Shown piece after piece: positions 1 to 7,802 of a stretch of 64,000 bases of DNA. The stretch's first letter is position 1. Each line of letters begins with the position of its first letter. Position numbers and translations under genes: made by a program. The notes under the pieces were generated by a model. It did not search any database, was not told where the DNA came from, and saw only the letters and a list, made by a program, of their open reading frames with translations. Origin of the DNA: Litorimonas sp. (lineage in GTDB: Bacteria; Pseudomonadota; Alphaproteobacteria; Caulobacterales; Maricaulaceae); the NCBI GenBank assembly GCA_029936425.1, contig JAPYSU010000001.1, forward strand, positions 319,556 to 383,555. Reading direction: 5' to 3'.

Positions 1-206
1 CCGGGAGTAATGAGCTTGGGGCCATTTAAGGTCTGAATCCACTCCCGGGCCGCTTTAAATTCCTCATCTGACCCATTTTGGGTGATGTCCCCGCAAATGA
101 CGATAAGATCCGGTTCGAGCTTTTCGATAGAGGCTTTAACACAGCTCATGGCTTCCTTGTCTTCGACCCCGAAATGGATATCTGCAAATTGGATAATAGA
201 CGTCAT
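1..206 (-). CDS. Metallophosphoesterase, N-terminal fragment (cut by window start)
   Basis: The first 68 codons of a calcineurin-like phosphoesterase are present; the rest lies beyond the window edge. The N-terminus reads FADIHFG, giving the metal-binding D-x-H pair at Asp9 and His11. A second metal motif, GDIT, sits at residues 39-42 after a hydrophobic strand (LIVIC). Such proteins hydrolyse phosphomonoesters or phosphodiesters with two metal ions; the substrate cannot be told from this fragment. The ATG lies 13 bp after the stop of the upstream lipid-kinase-like gene on the same strand, so the two are probably co-transcribed and may both act on phospholipid or nucleotide phosphoesters (inference). 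Confidence 0.8.
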   Translation of the reverse strand, partial: MTSIIQFADIHFGVEDKEAMSCVKASIEKLEPDLIVICGDITQNGSDEEFKAAREWIQTLNGPKLITP

Positions 207-219
207 GAAATCCTGATGA

Positions 220-1092
220 TTAAATTTTTGGCTTTGGGGCCATTACTTTTACACCCTCTTTTTTCAATGTAACGGTTATGGGGCAGGATACAATCTCTGC
301 CTCTCCATCCAGAAGAGTCTCAAACCGGCCTTGTCCTTTAATTTCCAGCAAACGAATTCTTTTCGAGTCTATATTTTCAGACTCGCGCCAGTCCATTAAA
401 AGACTCTGGGCCCCGACTTTTAACAATTCGCCGACGCTGAGCGGCATAACGGACGCCATATCCATCTCTGGATCGCCTTGGCTATTTTCCGCGTCTGAGG
501 GAAAGGATAAAAGAATGGCATTGGCCTGAAGGTCGGTAGGATTACCGTCGACATGATAGGAAAACGTCTTGCCCTCCGTTACGGATTCGACGACTTTAGG
601 AATTGCGGTAACGGCTTCGGATAGCTGTCCCTGCCTTACATTTTCGCGGACATTAGCCATACGCGTCGGCGCGCCAATAATGGCGCCGCAGTAAAACGGC
701 GATCCGTTTAACAGTCCGGCCTTATGCCAACGCGGTTCTTTCTGACTCAATGCAAGTGAGAGAGCCTCCTTCCATTCAATCGTTTTATAAAGCTCTCTGG
801 GCAGAATGTTCATGGTGCCGCCGGGCAAAGCAATAAGAGGTATATCATCCTCACGTGCAATTTCCGCTGCGGATCGGCAGGTTCCATCACCGCCAAAAAC
901 AATTATAAGGTCAGGCTTGCTGGCTTTGAGAGCCTTGAATTGCTCTGAAATTTCATCCCCTTCAGAAATAAAACAATCAGGCGCGCTATGACCTTTCTCT
1001 GTCATCATCTTCGTAATTTCTTCGGAAATGTCGGTCGCGCTGCCGGAAGAAAGATTGATGAGCAAGGCAGGTTTTTTAAATATTATAGGCAT
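220..1092 (-). CDS. Diacylglycerol kinase-like lipid kinase (DAGK catalytic domain)
   Basis: This protein of about 290 residues has the DAGK/LCB5 nucleotide-binding motif GGDGT at residues 67-71 and the second glycine motif LPGGTMN at 89-95. The C-terminal beta domain ends with a DGEAE element, as in YegS/DgkB-type kinases. The family phosphorylates diacylglycerol or related lipid alcohols at the membrane using ATP. I chose the ATG at 1092 because AAGGGA lies about 7 bases before it; an in-frame ATG at 1113 has no such signal. It precedes the metallophosphoesterase fragment by 13 bp. The exact lipid substrate is unknown. Confidence 0.85.
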   Translation of the reverse strand: MPIIFKKPALLINLSSGSATDISEEITKMMTEKGHSAPDCFISEGDEISEQFKALKASKPDLIIVFGGDGTCRSAAEIAREDDIPLIALPGGTMNILPRELYKTIEWKEALSLALSQKEPRWHKAGLLNGSPFYCGAIIGAPTRMANVRENVRQGQLSEAVTAIPKVVESVTEGKTFSYHVDGNPTDLQANAILLSFPSDAENSQGDPEMDMASVMPLSVGELLKVGAQSLLMDWRESENIDSKRIRLLEIKGQGRFETLLDGEAEIVSCPITVTLKKEGVKVMAPKPKI

Positions 1093-1190
1093 GAGTTTAT
1101 CCCTTCTACTCATACAAAACAGTCTTTTTTCTAGGTGTAATTATTACGTTTGAATTTAGCGAACGTTCCTCTGAACGAAGCGTAAAACAT

Positions 1191-1928
1191 TCACCCTTTT
1201 AGATTGAGTGTGGTTTGAACGGGCCGGTGATCCGATAATAAGCATTGGACCACATCCGCTTTGGCAGGGCCAAGCCGTTTATCCGCTAATATGTGATCAT
1301 AATCTTTTCTCGGCTTCCAGCTTGGATAGCTTTTATCGTGGGGTTCAGTCAGTATGTTGAGTTTGCAGTTTTCTGAGAGGGATTTCATCGGCGTTGAATT
1401 AGAGCCGCAATTCATGTCACCGGCAACGATCAGCGCTCCGTCCTCAGGGATATTTTCAGAGATAAAATGGGATTGGAGATTCTGGTCGGCCAGTCCCAGA
1501 CTTAAATGCGTATTGGCGAAGTAAATAGGTTTGGGTAAATCAATTTTGGCAATCAAGACGCCTCGCCCTGAGCGGCTCCCGGGAAGCTTTAAATCTTCCG
1601 CCTCCAGAATAGGGTATTTGGAAAAAATGGCATTTCCGTGCCGGGATACGCGGCCGATAACCCGGTTTTCCTGAGACACAACATGCGGGAATTTGGCGTA
1701 GGATTGAAGCAATTCGACTTGATTTTGAAAGTTGGACCGCCGGCCGCCCAAATCAACTTCCTGCAGAGCGACGAGATCATAATCTTTCAAGAGTTTGGCA
1801 ATCTGTTTGAGAGTGCGTTTTTTGGCAGGGGTATGTAAGACCTGTCTATAGGCCTGAGACGCATATTGATGCGCGGCTTGCGTGCCGATGCCAGCTTGAA
1901 TATTCCATGTCAGGACTTTTAGTTGCAT
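1191..1928 (-). CDS. Endonuclease/exonuclease/phosphatase (EEP) family protein
   Basis: The 245-residue protein has the ordered EEP motifs: TWNIQAG with Asn9, LQEVD with the metal-binding Glu57, GNAIFS at 98-103, THLSLG at 140-145, GDMN at 170-173 and the catalytic SDHRPV at 232-237. No signal peptide is evident, so it should be cytoplasmic. Members cleave phosphodiester bonds in nucleic acids or phospholipids, or dephosphorylate phosphoinositides. It lies next to a lipid-kinase-like gene on the same strand and a divergent cardiolipin synthase; similar phosphatase/synthase pairs occur elsewhere in proteobacteria, so a phospholipid role is plausible but unproven. Confidence 0.85.
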   Translation of the reverse strand: MQLKVLTWNIQAGIGTQAAHQYASQAYRQVLHTPAKKRTLKQIAKLLKDYDLVALQEVDLGGRRSNFQNQVELLQSYAKFPHVVSQENRVIGRVSRHGNAIFSKYPILEAEDLKLPGSRSGRGVLIAKIDLPKPIYFANTHLSLGLADQNLQSHFISENIPEDGALIVAGDMNCGSNSTPMKSLSENCKLNILTEPHDKSYPSWKPRKDYDHILADKRLGPAKADVVQCLLSDHRPVQTTLNLKG

Positions 1929-2017
1929 ACGGACTTTACGGCTAAAGGAACGAATTGTTCTCGAAAGGGTAACTCAATCGGGATAATTAGAAACTATAAT
2001 TTAAAAATGGGGGCGAT

Positions 2018-3475
2018 ATGTTCGGCGCACCGATAACACTGCTCCTGCATATAATCGTTGTAATTATTTTCTCCTTCCGGGTTATCAGCCGCCGACTCGC
2101 TGTACATACGACCCTGGCATGGCTCATGGTGATAGCGGCTTTACCTGTTATCGGGCTTCTCATCTACTTTCTTTTCGGAGATCACCGTTTGGGTCGAAAA
2201 CGCCTTAAACTCGGCCCAAAAATTAGGCGGCATTTTCAGGATGCTTACGAAATTGATGAGGCTGAGACGATTAGAAAAGAATTGGAGGTGTCGGATTATT
2301 TTCGGCATATGTCCAAAGTTATCACGAAAGAAACAGGTTTTAATCCCTCCATCGGAAATAAAATAAAACTATATTCCGATGCACATGCTCTTTTTGATGT
2401 GCTTATAAAAGATATCGATGACGCTAAAGAACACCTGTTTTTAGAGTTCTATATTATTGATCCGCAGGGCCGGGTGAATGAGGTGTTGGAAGCTATTATT
2501 CGGGCGGCAAAACGCGGCGTGGACTGCCGCGTGCTGGCCGATGATTTCGGCAGCAAGACCTTTCTGAAAAGCCACTGGCCGCGCAGTATGATGCAGGTCG
2601 GCGTTCGAGTTGAGGCCTCGCTTTCCGTGGGTATATTGAAATCGGTCTCTAAACGGACGGATCTACGAAACCACCGGAAAATTATCGTTATAGATCAGTC
2701 CATTGGCTATACGGGCAGTCTCAATCTGGCGGACCCGGACTATTTCAAACGGGATGCCAATGTCGGGGCCTGGGTTGATATAATGATCCGTCTGGAGGGG
2801 CATATCGTCTCCTCTTTGGCAGTCGTCTTTAATACCGACTTTATTTTTGACCATGTCGGCACGGATTTTGACAAATCAGACATCATGAAATTACCGCAGC
2901 ATACGCGGAATGAGAATTTTGCCCGGGACGCCGTGCTGCAACTTATTCCGTCTGGCCCTGAATCCTATTCAAGCTTGATATATGAGGTGATCGTGTCGGC
3001 TATTTTTGGAGCGCAGAAAAAAATTACGATCACCACGCCCTATTTTGTTCCGGACGAAGCCATTGTTCTGGCCCTTTGCAATGCGGCCAAGCGCGGCTTG
3101 GAGGTGAGAGTTATACTCCCTCACAAAGTCGACTCCCTCATGGCGCGTTTCGCGGGGCAGGCCGTCTTCTCCGAAATGCTCCGGGCCGGCGTACAGATTT
3201 ATCGCTATCAGGGCGGAATGCTCCATACCAAATCCATATTGATTGATGACGATATTTGTTTTGTCGGCACAGTGAATGTCGATATGCGCAGTTTCTACCT
3301 CAACCTTGAAATTACCATGGCCGTCTATGACCGTTTTTTTCACAAAGCCTTGTCCCGGGTTGTTGAGGACTACATTGAAAACTCCCATCTCATTGAGCGC
3401 GAGCTCTGGAAGAAACGAAGTTTTTCTATTCGCTGGAAGGAAAATTTACTGCGCCTTGCGGGCCCTCTTTTATAA
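2018..3475 (+). CDS. cls: Cardiolipin synthase (phospholipase D superfamily)
   Basis: The 485-residue protein starts with two transmembrane helices (residues about 5-25 and 33-53) followed by FGDHRLG, the usual cardiolipin synthase N-terminus. Two HKD motifs are complete: His219-x-Lys221-x4-Asp226 followed by GSLN, and His403-x-Lys405-x4-Asp410 followed by GTVNVDMRS. Both are needed for phosphatidyl transfer between two phosphatidylglycerol molecules, or PG and PE, at the inner membrane. Length is normal for the family (about 480). The gene is divergent from the EEP gene and ends 84 bp before the AfsA-like operon, which has its own promoter-like sequence. Confidence 0.93.
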   Translation: MFGAPITLLLHIIVVIIFSFRVISRRLAVHTTLAWLMVIAALPVIGLLIYFLFGDHRLGRKRLKLGPKIRRHFQDAYEIDEAETIRKELEVSDYFRHMSKVITKETGFNPSIGNKIKLYSDAHALFDVLIKDIDDAKEHLFLEFYIIDPQGRVNEVLEAIIRAAKRGVDCRVLADDFGSKTFLKSHWPRSMMQVGVRVEASLSVGILKSVSKRTDLRNHRKIIVIDQSIGYTGSLNLADPDYFKRDANVGAWVDIMIRLEGHIVSSLAVVFNTDFIFDHVGTDFDKSDIMKLPQHTRNENFARDAVLQLIPSGPESYSSLIYEVIVSAIFGAQKKITITTPYFVPDEAIVLALCNAAKRGLEVRVILPHKVDSLMARFAGQAVFSEMLRAGVQIYRYQGGMLHTKSILIDDDICFVGTVNVDMRSFYLNLEITMAVYDRFFHKALSRVVEDYIENSHLIERELWKKRSFSIRWKENLLRLAGPLL

Positions 3476-3502
3476 CTACACCAAAAAGTTGCAACAAATA
3501 TA

Positions 3503-3531
3503 TTGACAACTAAAAAGATTATAACCTAATC
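3503..3531 (+). promoter_or_regulatory. Putative sigma70-type promoter of the AfsA-like operon
   Basis: A perfect TTGACA at 3503-3508 is followed after 17 bases by CTAATC, a weak -10 element. An inverted pair, ACAACT at 3506-3511 and AGTTGT at 3544-3549, brackets the putative start site and could be an operator. An AGGTGAG Shine-Dalgarno-like string at 3551-3557 lies just ahead of the first gene. The call rests on sequence match only. Confidence 0.35.
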
Positions 3532-3559
3532 ATCACACCATTAAGTTGTGAGGTGAGTA

Positions 3560-4093
3560 GTGTCGACTATGACGGTCCATGTAAAGGAGGCGGCAAAAGG
3601 GGGTCTTCCCTCCGTAGCTGTTCCTGTACGCCAAGCGGACGTTCACAAACAATTTGGCAATAACGTTTTTATATCGTCCATTACGCCAAAAACGGATGAA
3701 ACCGGACAGGTCATATATATGGCCAAAGTCAGAATAATTCCGGATCATCCGTATTTCTTCGAACATGTCAGAGATCACCTTCCGGGCCTTTATATTATCG
3801 AAGCTGGAAGGCAGGTAGGGCTGGCTATACCGCATCTTTTCTATGATGTGGGATATGATTACGGCTTTGTGCTGGAAGCTTGCGACATGCGTTTTTCCGG
3901 CTTTATCAACCTGTCGGATGATCTTTTTATTGAGTGCCGCATTTTCAATCCGGCTTACCGGCGAGGGAAGCTGCAATCCTTATCCTTTGACGGGATATTC
4001 CTGCAAAACAGTCAAGCCTGCGTTCACTATCAAAGCCATATAAAGCTGATTCACCGAAAACTGCTGGCCCGCTATGAAAGACATTCGGGGTGA
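3560..4093 (+). CDS. AfsA-like hotdog-fold protein (A-factor biosynthesis family)
   Basis: The 177-residue protein has the AfsA/PF03756 hotdog signature: HPYFFEH at 63-69, then D-H-x-P-G at 72-76, then EAGRQ at 81-85. In Streptomyces, AfsA joins a beta-ketoacyl-ACP to dihydroxyacetone phosphate to start gamma-butyrolactone synthesis. That enzyme has two hotdog repeats (about 300 residues); this one has a single repeat, so a dimer or a different reaction is likely. The start is ambiguous: GTG at 3560 or ATG at 3569, both after AGGTGAG. Its stop overlaps the next gene's GTG by 4 bp. As first gene of a four-gene operon with two redox enzymes and a hydrolase, it probably acts on an acyl thioester (inference). 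Confidence 0.75.
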   Translation: MSTMTVHVKEAAKGGLPSVAVPVRQADVHKQFGNNVFISSITPKTDETGQVIYMAKVRIIPDHPYFFEHVRDHLPGLYIIEAGRQVGLAIPHLFYDVGYDYGFVLEACDMRFSGFINLSDDLFIECRIFNPAYRRGKLQSLSFDGIFLQNSQACVHYQSHIKLIHRKLLARYERHSG

Positions 4094-5448
4094 GCGAAAA
4101 ACTACACTACAAAGTTGCAGTCATTGGCGGCGGTGTGTCCGGCATGGCCGCGGCTTATTATCTTGCGCGGCAAGGACATCAGGTTGATCTCTACGAATCA
4201 TCGGACCGGCTTGGCGGTCGAATGGCTCTCTCTCACCTGCAGGGCCGGGAAATCTGTCTTGGCGGCAAAAATATTGGGTTTCACTATAAAGAATTCAGGC
4301 GGTTCCTCGCCCATTACGGAAAGCCGAAATACGAATATTTTGGCTTGAACTCTGCCCGTCTTTCGAATGGAAAAGTCCTACCCTTTAATTCCAAAAAGAA
4401 AAGGGAGCAGTTTCTTACCCTGCTTCGCTCCACAACAATTCTCGATTTGTGGAAATTAAGGCGCGCGTGGAGAGCTGTGCAGGCGGACAGGGCAAATGGG
4501 GATTTGTCAGGTCCTTATTTCAAAGCGCTCGTGAGGGAGGGGTCACAGACACTGACAGATTACTTCTCCGGAAAATTCTCAAAATCCATAGCCAGAGCCT
4601 TGACGGTTCGCATGAACGGAGCCGAACCGGATCAAATAACATTGGAAAATTTCGGGACGCATCTGCAAATGTTGCAGGACGAATATGAGCAAATTACCTC
4701 GCCACTGGAAAATGTGTTTTCGGCTTTTCAGGCGGATCCGGACATTCAAACCAAATTACGGACATCAGTAAAAGCGCTGCGAAATACAAACGGTTTCTAC
4801 GCTTTAACAGGCGATGGCTTCATGGAGCTATATTCAAAGGTGATTATCGCGTTGCCAGCCTACGGCGCCGCTAAACTCACAAAGTCTGACTTTCCAGGAA
4901 TCTCACGCGCTTTGAGACAACCGAGATATTTCCCTGTCACAGTCATTGTCGCGAAGTATGAGAGACCTGTCTTCGAAACAGACCTACGGGCGCTGACTTT
5001 CGCATCGGAGTCTGCGCTCAGCAATATCGGGGCTTACGGTATAAATGATCTCAACTGGGTGCGTTACACCTTTAGCGGCGCAGCGGCCCAAGCCCTGAAC
5101 TCGCATTCAATGCCGGATGCGCAGCTCCTCTCAATCGCTGAAAAACAAGGGCTAGCTTACTTCCATTTGAACGGAAATTCCTGCCAGGCTTTTAAACGCC
5201 GAAGTTGGGAGCGGGGGCTCTGTGGCTACACCCTGAATGAATCCAAATTCAGATCAGATCTGCGGGTCGCGCAAGCTGAATATCCAGGTCTCTATTTTAC
5301 CGGAGATTATATCAAAGGGGCTTCGATTGAAAATTGCTTCCGCGCTGCAAAAGAGACTGTCGAAAACTGTCTCTCCACCGCGCCAAGACCCCCGAAATCA
5401 CCAGAATTTTATGTCGATCCAAAAAGAGGCTCCTTATGTCCAAAATAG
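4090..5448 (+). CDS. FAD-dependent oxidoreductase (protoporphyrinogen oxidase/amine oxidase-like)
   Basis: The 452-residue protein opens with the dinucleotide-binding motif GGGVSGMAAAYYLARQG, followed by YESSDRLGGRM, the FAD-binding block of flavin amine oxidases, HemY-type protoporphyrinogen oxidases and phytoene desaturases. The C-terminal FAD motif YFTGDYIKGASIENC near residue 405 is also intact. It should use FAD to oxidise or desaturate a small or lipid-like substrate. Translation starts at a GTG overlapping the preceding stop by 4 bp, implying coupling. The next gene starts inside its last codons. The substrate is unknown; the neighbouring HemN-like gene does not prove a porphyrin role because that enzyme lacks a key HemN cysteine. 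Confidence 0.82.
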   Translation: MSEKLHYKVAVIGGGVSGMAAAYYLARQGHQVDLYESSDRLGGRMALSHLQGREICLGGKNIGFHYKEFRRFLAHYGKPKYEYFGLNSARLSNGKVLPFNSKKKREQFLTLLRSTTILDLWKLRRAWRAVQADRANGDLSGPYFKALVREGSQTLTDYFSGKFSKSIARALTVRMNGAEPDQITLENFGTHLQMLQDEYEQITSPLENVFSAFQADPDIQTKLRTSVKALRNTNGFYALTGDGFMELYSKVIIALPAYGAAKLTKSDFPGISRALRQPRYFPVTVIVAKYERPVFETDLRALTFASESALSNIGAYGINDLNWVRYTFSGAAAQALNSHSMPDAQLLSIAEKQGLAYFHLNGNSCQAFKRRSWERGLCGYTLNESKFRSDLRVAQAEYPGLYFTGDYIKGASIENCFRAAKETVENCLSTAPRPPKSPEFYVDPKRGSLCPK

Positions 5449-6926
5449 ATTTCACGCCATATTATTACGGACCAAACCCGCCTCAGCCAACGCCCTTTGA
5501 CCGTCTTTATGCGATCACCCATTTCATCATGCCAAATTTCGGAACAATGGATTGGGATTGGCAAACCCGGGATCAAGTCAATGAAAACTTGCTTAAATTA
5601 AAAGATGAGGGCGGTCATTTAAACGACGACATCATGATGTATATTCATGTGCCTTACTGCAAATCCTTCTGCCATTACTGTAATTTCAACAAGAACCATT
5701 ATCCGCGCCAGTCAAAGGACAGGCTCGACCTGTATGTCGATTATCTGATTAAGGAAATCGACTGGTATATGGCGCAGCCCTATGTGCAGGCGCGAAACTT
5801 CACGGCCATATATATTGGCGGCGGGACGCCCTCGACGCTCTCTCTTAAGGGAATGGAACGACTCTTCACCCATTTGAAAAAGGTCGTCCCGAATTACGAC
5901 GTGATCGAGAAAACCTTCACGGGCGAGCCGCGATCTTTCAAAGATATTGAAAAGCTGAAACTGGTCAAAGATTTCGGCTTTGACCGCGTAACCTTCGGCA
6001 TAGAAACCTTTGACCCCGTGCTTCGCAAGCAAATCGGACGGGTGGATAGCCGCGAAGACATTGATGAGCTTTTTACCAATCTGGAAAAGATTAATTACAA
6101 AGGCGACCGGTGTGTTGACCTTATGTATGATCTTCCGGGGCAGACTTTTGACGGATTTGTCGAGGACCTCGACACGCTGGTCAATCAGTACAAACCCGAA
6201 GAAGCCGATCTGTTTGGGACGGTTTATCTCCCTTATCGGCCCATGCACAAGCTCATCATAAAAGAGCGATTGGAACAGCCGGGGACAATGTGGCAGCTCT
6301 TGGCGATGCGCGAATTCGGCTATGATTTCATGACCAAACACGGTTATCACAATACAATCGCGGAGACCTTCTCCAAGCGAAACCGCCCCTCGCAATATCA
6401 AACCGCGCATTGCGGGCGGCAGGATATCATCGGGGTGGGCTGCGCGGCGCGCGGCAATGTAAAGGACATGGTCTCTATCAACCCCGACAAGATAGAGGAC
6501 TATATCGCCAATATTGACGCATACGGCGTTTCCTCGACAACGATGCAGCCCATTGGACTGGACGGCGTACTCGACCGCCTCATGGTTATGTTTCCAAGAT
6601 TCAAGGAAATAGATAAATCACTGCTAGAACAGTTTAAAGATTGCCGTCGTTACGCCCCAGCCATGAAAGTTCTGAACGCGCATATAAAAGCAGGGTGCGT
6701 CGAAGAAGAGGCGGACCGCTATACGGTCAATAAGATGGGCGTCGTCTGGCACGGCAACCTTCAGACAGACTATATGGCGCACACATTGAATACGCAGGGG
6801 AAAATGCTTCTGAAATGTATAAGTGATAAAAAGAAACACTTCGCACGCGACACAAGGTTCGGGACAAATTTCGTTACCAAATTTATTCTCGGCAATCCGG
6901 AATTGTTTCCCCTCTTGATGAAATAG
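5436..6926 (+). CDS. HemN/HemW-like radical SAM enzyme
   Basis: The 496-residue protein has the radical SAM cluster motif C-x3-C-x2-C at Cys75, Cys79 and Cys82 in VPYCKSFCHYCNF, and the SAM-binding GGGTPSTLS at 128-136. The fourth cysteine after the cluster that marks true HemN (CxC) is replaced by N-F, as in HemW and HemN-like cyclopropanases/methyltransferases. It is therefore unlikely to be the anaerobic coproporphyrinogen dehydrogenase. The N-terminal 60 residues are unusual. The start is ATG 5436, with an AAGAGG ribosome-binding site; it overlaps the FAD gene by 13 bp. An in-frame ATG at 5334 would give a long overlap and is less likely. Likely role: radical tailoring of the pathway product (inference). 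Confidence 0.82.
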   Translation: MSKIDFTPYYYGPNPPQPTPFDRLYAITHFIMPNFGTMDWDWQTRDQVNENLLKLKDEGGHLNDDIMMYIHVPYCKSFCHYCNFNKNHYPRQSKDRLDLYVDYLIKEIDWYMAQPYVQARNFTAIYIGGGTPSTLSLKGMERLFTHLKKVVPNYDVIEKTFTGEPRSFKDIEKLKLVKDFGFDRVTFGIETFDPVLRKQIGRVDSREDIDELFTNLEKINYKGDRCVDLMYDLPGQTFDGFVEDLDTLVNQYKPEEADLFGTVYLPYRPMHKLIIKERLEQPGTMWQLLAMREFGYDFMTKHGYHNTIAETFSKRNRPSQYQTAHCGRQDIIGVGCAARGNVKDMVSINPDKIEDYIANIDAYGVSSTTMQPIGLDGVLDRLMVMFPRFKEIDKSLLEQFKDCRRYAPAMKVLNAHIKAGCVEEEADRYTVNKMGVVWHGNLQTDYMAHTLNTQGKMLLKCISDKKKHFARDTRFGTNFVTKFILGNPELFPLLMK

Positions 6927-6950
6927 GCGGGATCAGAAAGAAGGGAGGGT

Positions 6951-7802
6951 ATGAAAATGCAAACCCTTTCTATCCTGACGAACGATGGAGCGAGAAGCGA
7001 GGCGGCGTTATGCGAGCCTGACCAGAACGCCTCTGACATTCTGTTTCTTTGCCTTTCGGCGATGGGAGTGACCGCCGCCTATTACCGGCCTCTGGCAGAC
7101 GCGCTGACGGGGCAGGGTCATTCAGTCATGCTTTGTGAGTTGCGGGGGCAGGGGACAAGTGACCGGAAAGCGCCGCAAGCAAAATTCGGCTATCGCGAAA
7201 TGGTCGAGCAGGATATTCCCGCCTATGTCAAAGCGGCGAAAGAAAACTGTCCCGACAAGGACATCGTTTTATTGGGGCATAGCCTCGGCGGTCACCTGAG
7301 CCTGCTTTATACCGCCGCTCATCCGGAAGAGGTCAAAGGCATCGCGTTAATAGCCAGCGGTTCAGTTTATTTTCGCGCCTATCCTTTTCCGCAAAATCTG
7401 AAAATCTGGTTTGCGACCCAGAGCGCTATGCTGATTTCCGCCCTATTCGGATATTTCCCGGGACATAAAGTCGGGTTTGGAGGGCGACAACCCAAAACCG
7501 TCATGAGCGACTGGGCGCGGCAAGGACGAACGGGTCGGTTTGTACCGCGAGGGTCGGATTTTGACTATGAGGCCGCCATGCCGAAAATGACCCACCCGGT
7601 TTTTGCCCTATCTATCGAAGGCGATAATTTCGCGCCGCACAGCGCCACGGATCATCTGACCGGAAAATTAAAGTCTGCGGCTTTGGCGCGGATCGAATAT
7701 CACTCCTCGGATGCCGTAAAATCCAAGATCAACCATTTTCGTTGGGTCAAACATAACGGGGAAATTATCACCTATCTCACCCAATGGGTGGAGCGTTTAT
7801 AA
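6951..7802 (+). CDS. Alpha/beta hydrolase (serine aminopeptidase S33/COG4757-like)
   Basis: This 283-residue protein has the nucleophile elbow GHSLGG with Ser111. An acidic residue in SIEGDNFAPHS and a late histidine in INHFRW complete a plausible Ser-Asp-His triad. No signal peptide is visible, so the enzyme is probably cytoplasmic. It starts 24 bp after the radical SAM gene with an AGGGAGG ribosome-binding site, and is the last gene of the operon; its 3' end overlaps the convergent galE by 6 bp. In context it may release, lactonise or hydrolyse the product made by the three upstream enzymes (inference). A general esterase is the simple alternative. Confidence 0.82.
   Translation: MKMQTLSILTNDGARSEAALCEPDQNASDILFLCLSAMGVTAAYYRPLADALTGQGHSVMLCELRGQGTSDRKAPQAKFGYREMVEQDIPAYVKAAKENCPDKDIVLLGHSLGGHLSLLYTAAHPEEVKGIALIASGSVYFRAYPFPQNLKIWFATQSAMLISALFGYFPGHKVGFGGRQPKTVMSDWARQGRTGRFVPRGSDFDYEAAMPKMTHPVFALSIEGDNFAPHSATDHLTGKLKSAALARIEYHSSDAVKSKINHFRWVKHNGEIITYLTQWVERL

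Noticed and set aside
220..1113. Longer start (ATG 1113) for the lipid kinase
   Set aside because: The Shine-Dalgarno-like AAGGGA fits ATG 1092, and the upstream ATG has none.
1150..1170. Possible SOS box (GAAC...GAAC) near 1158
   Set aside because: The spacer is 8 bases, whereas the alphaproteobacterial LexA site needs 7 in a direct GTTC repeat; the flanking genes are not DNA-repair genes.
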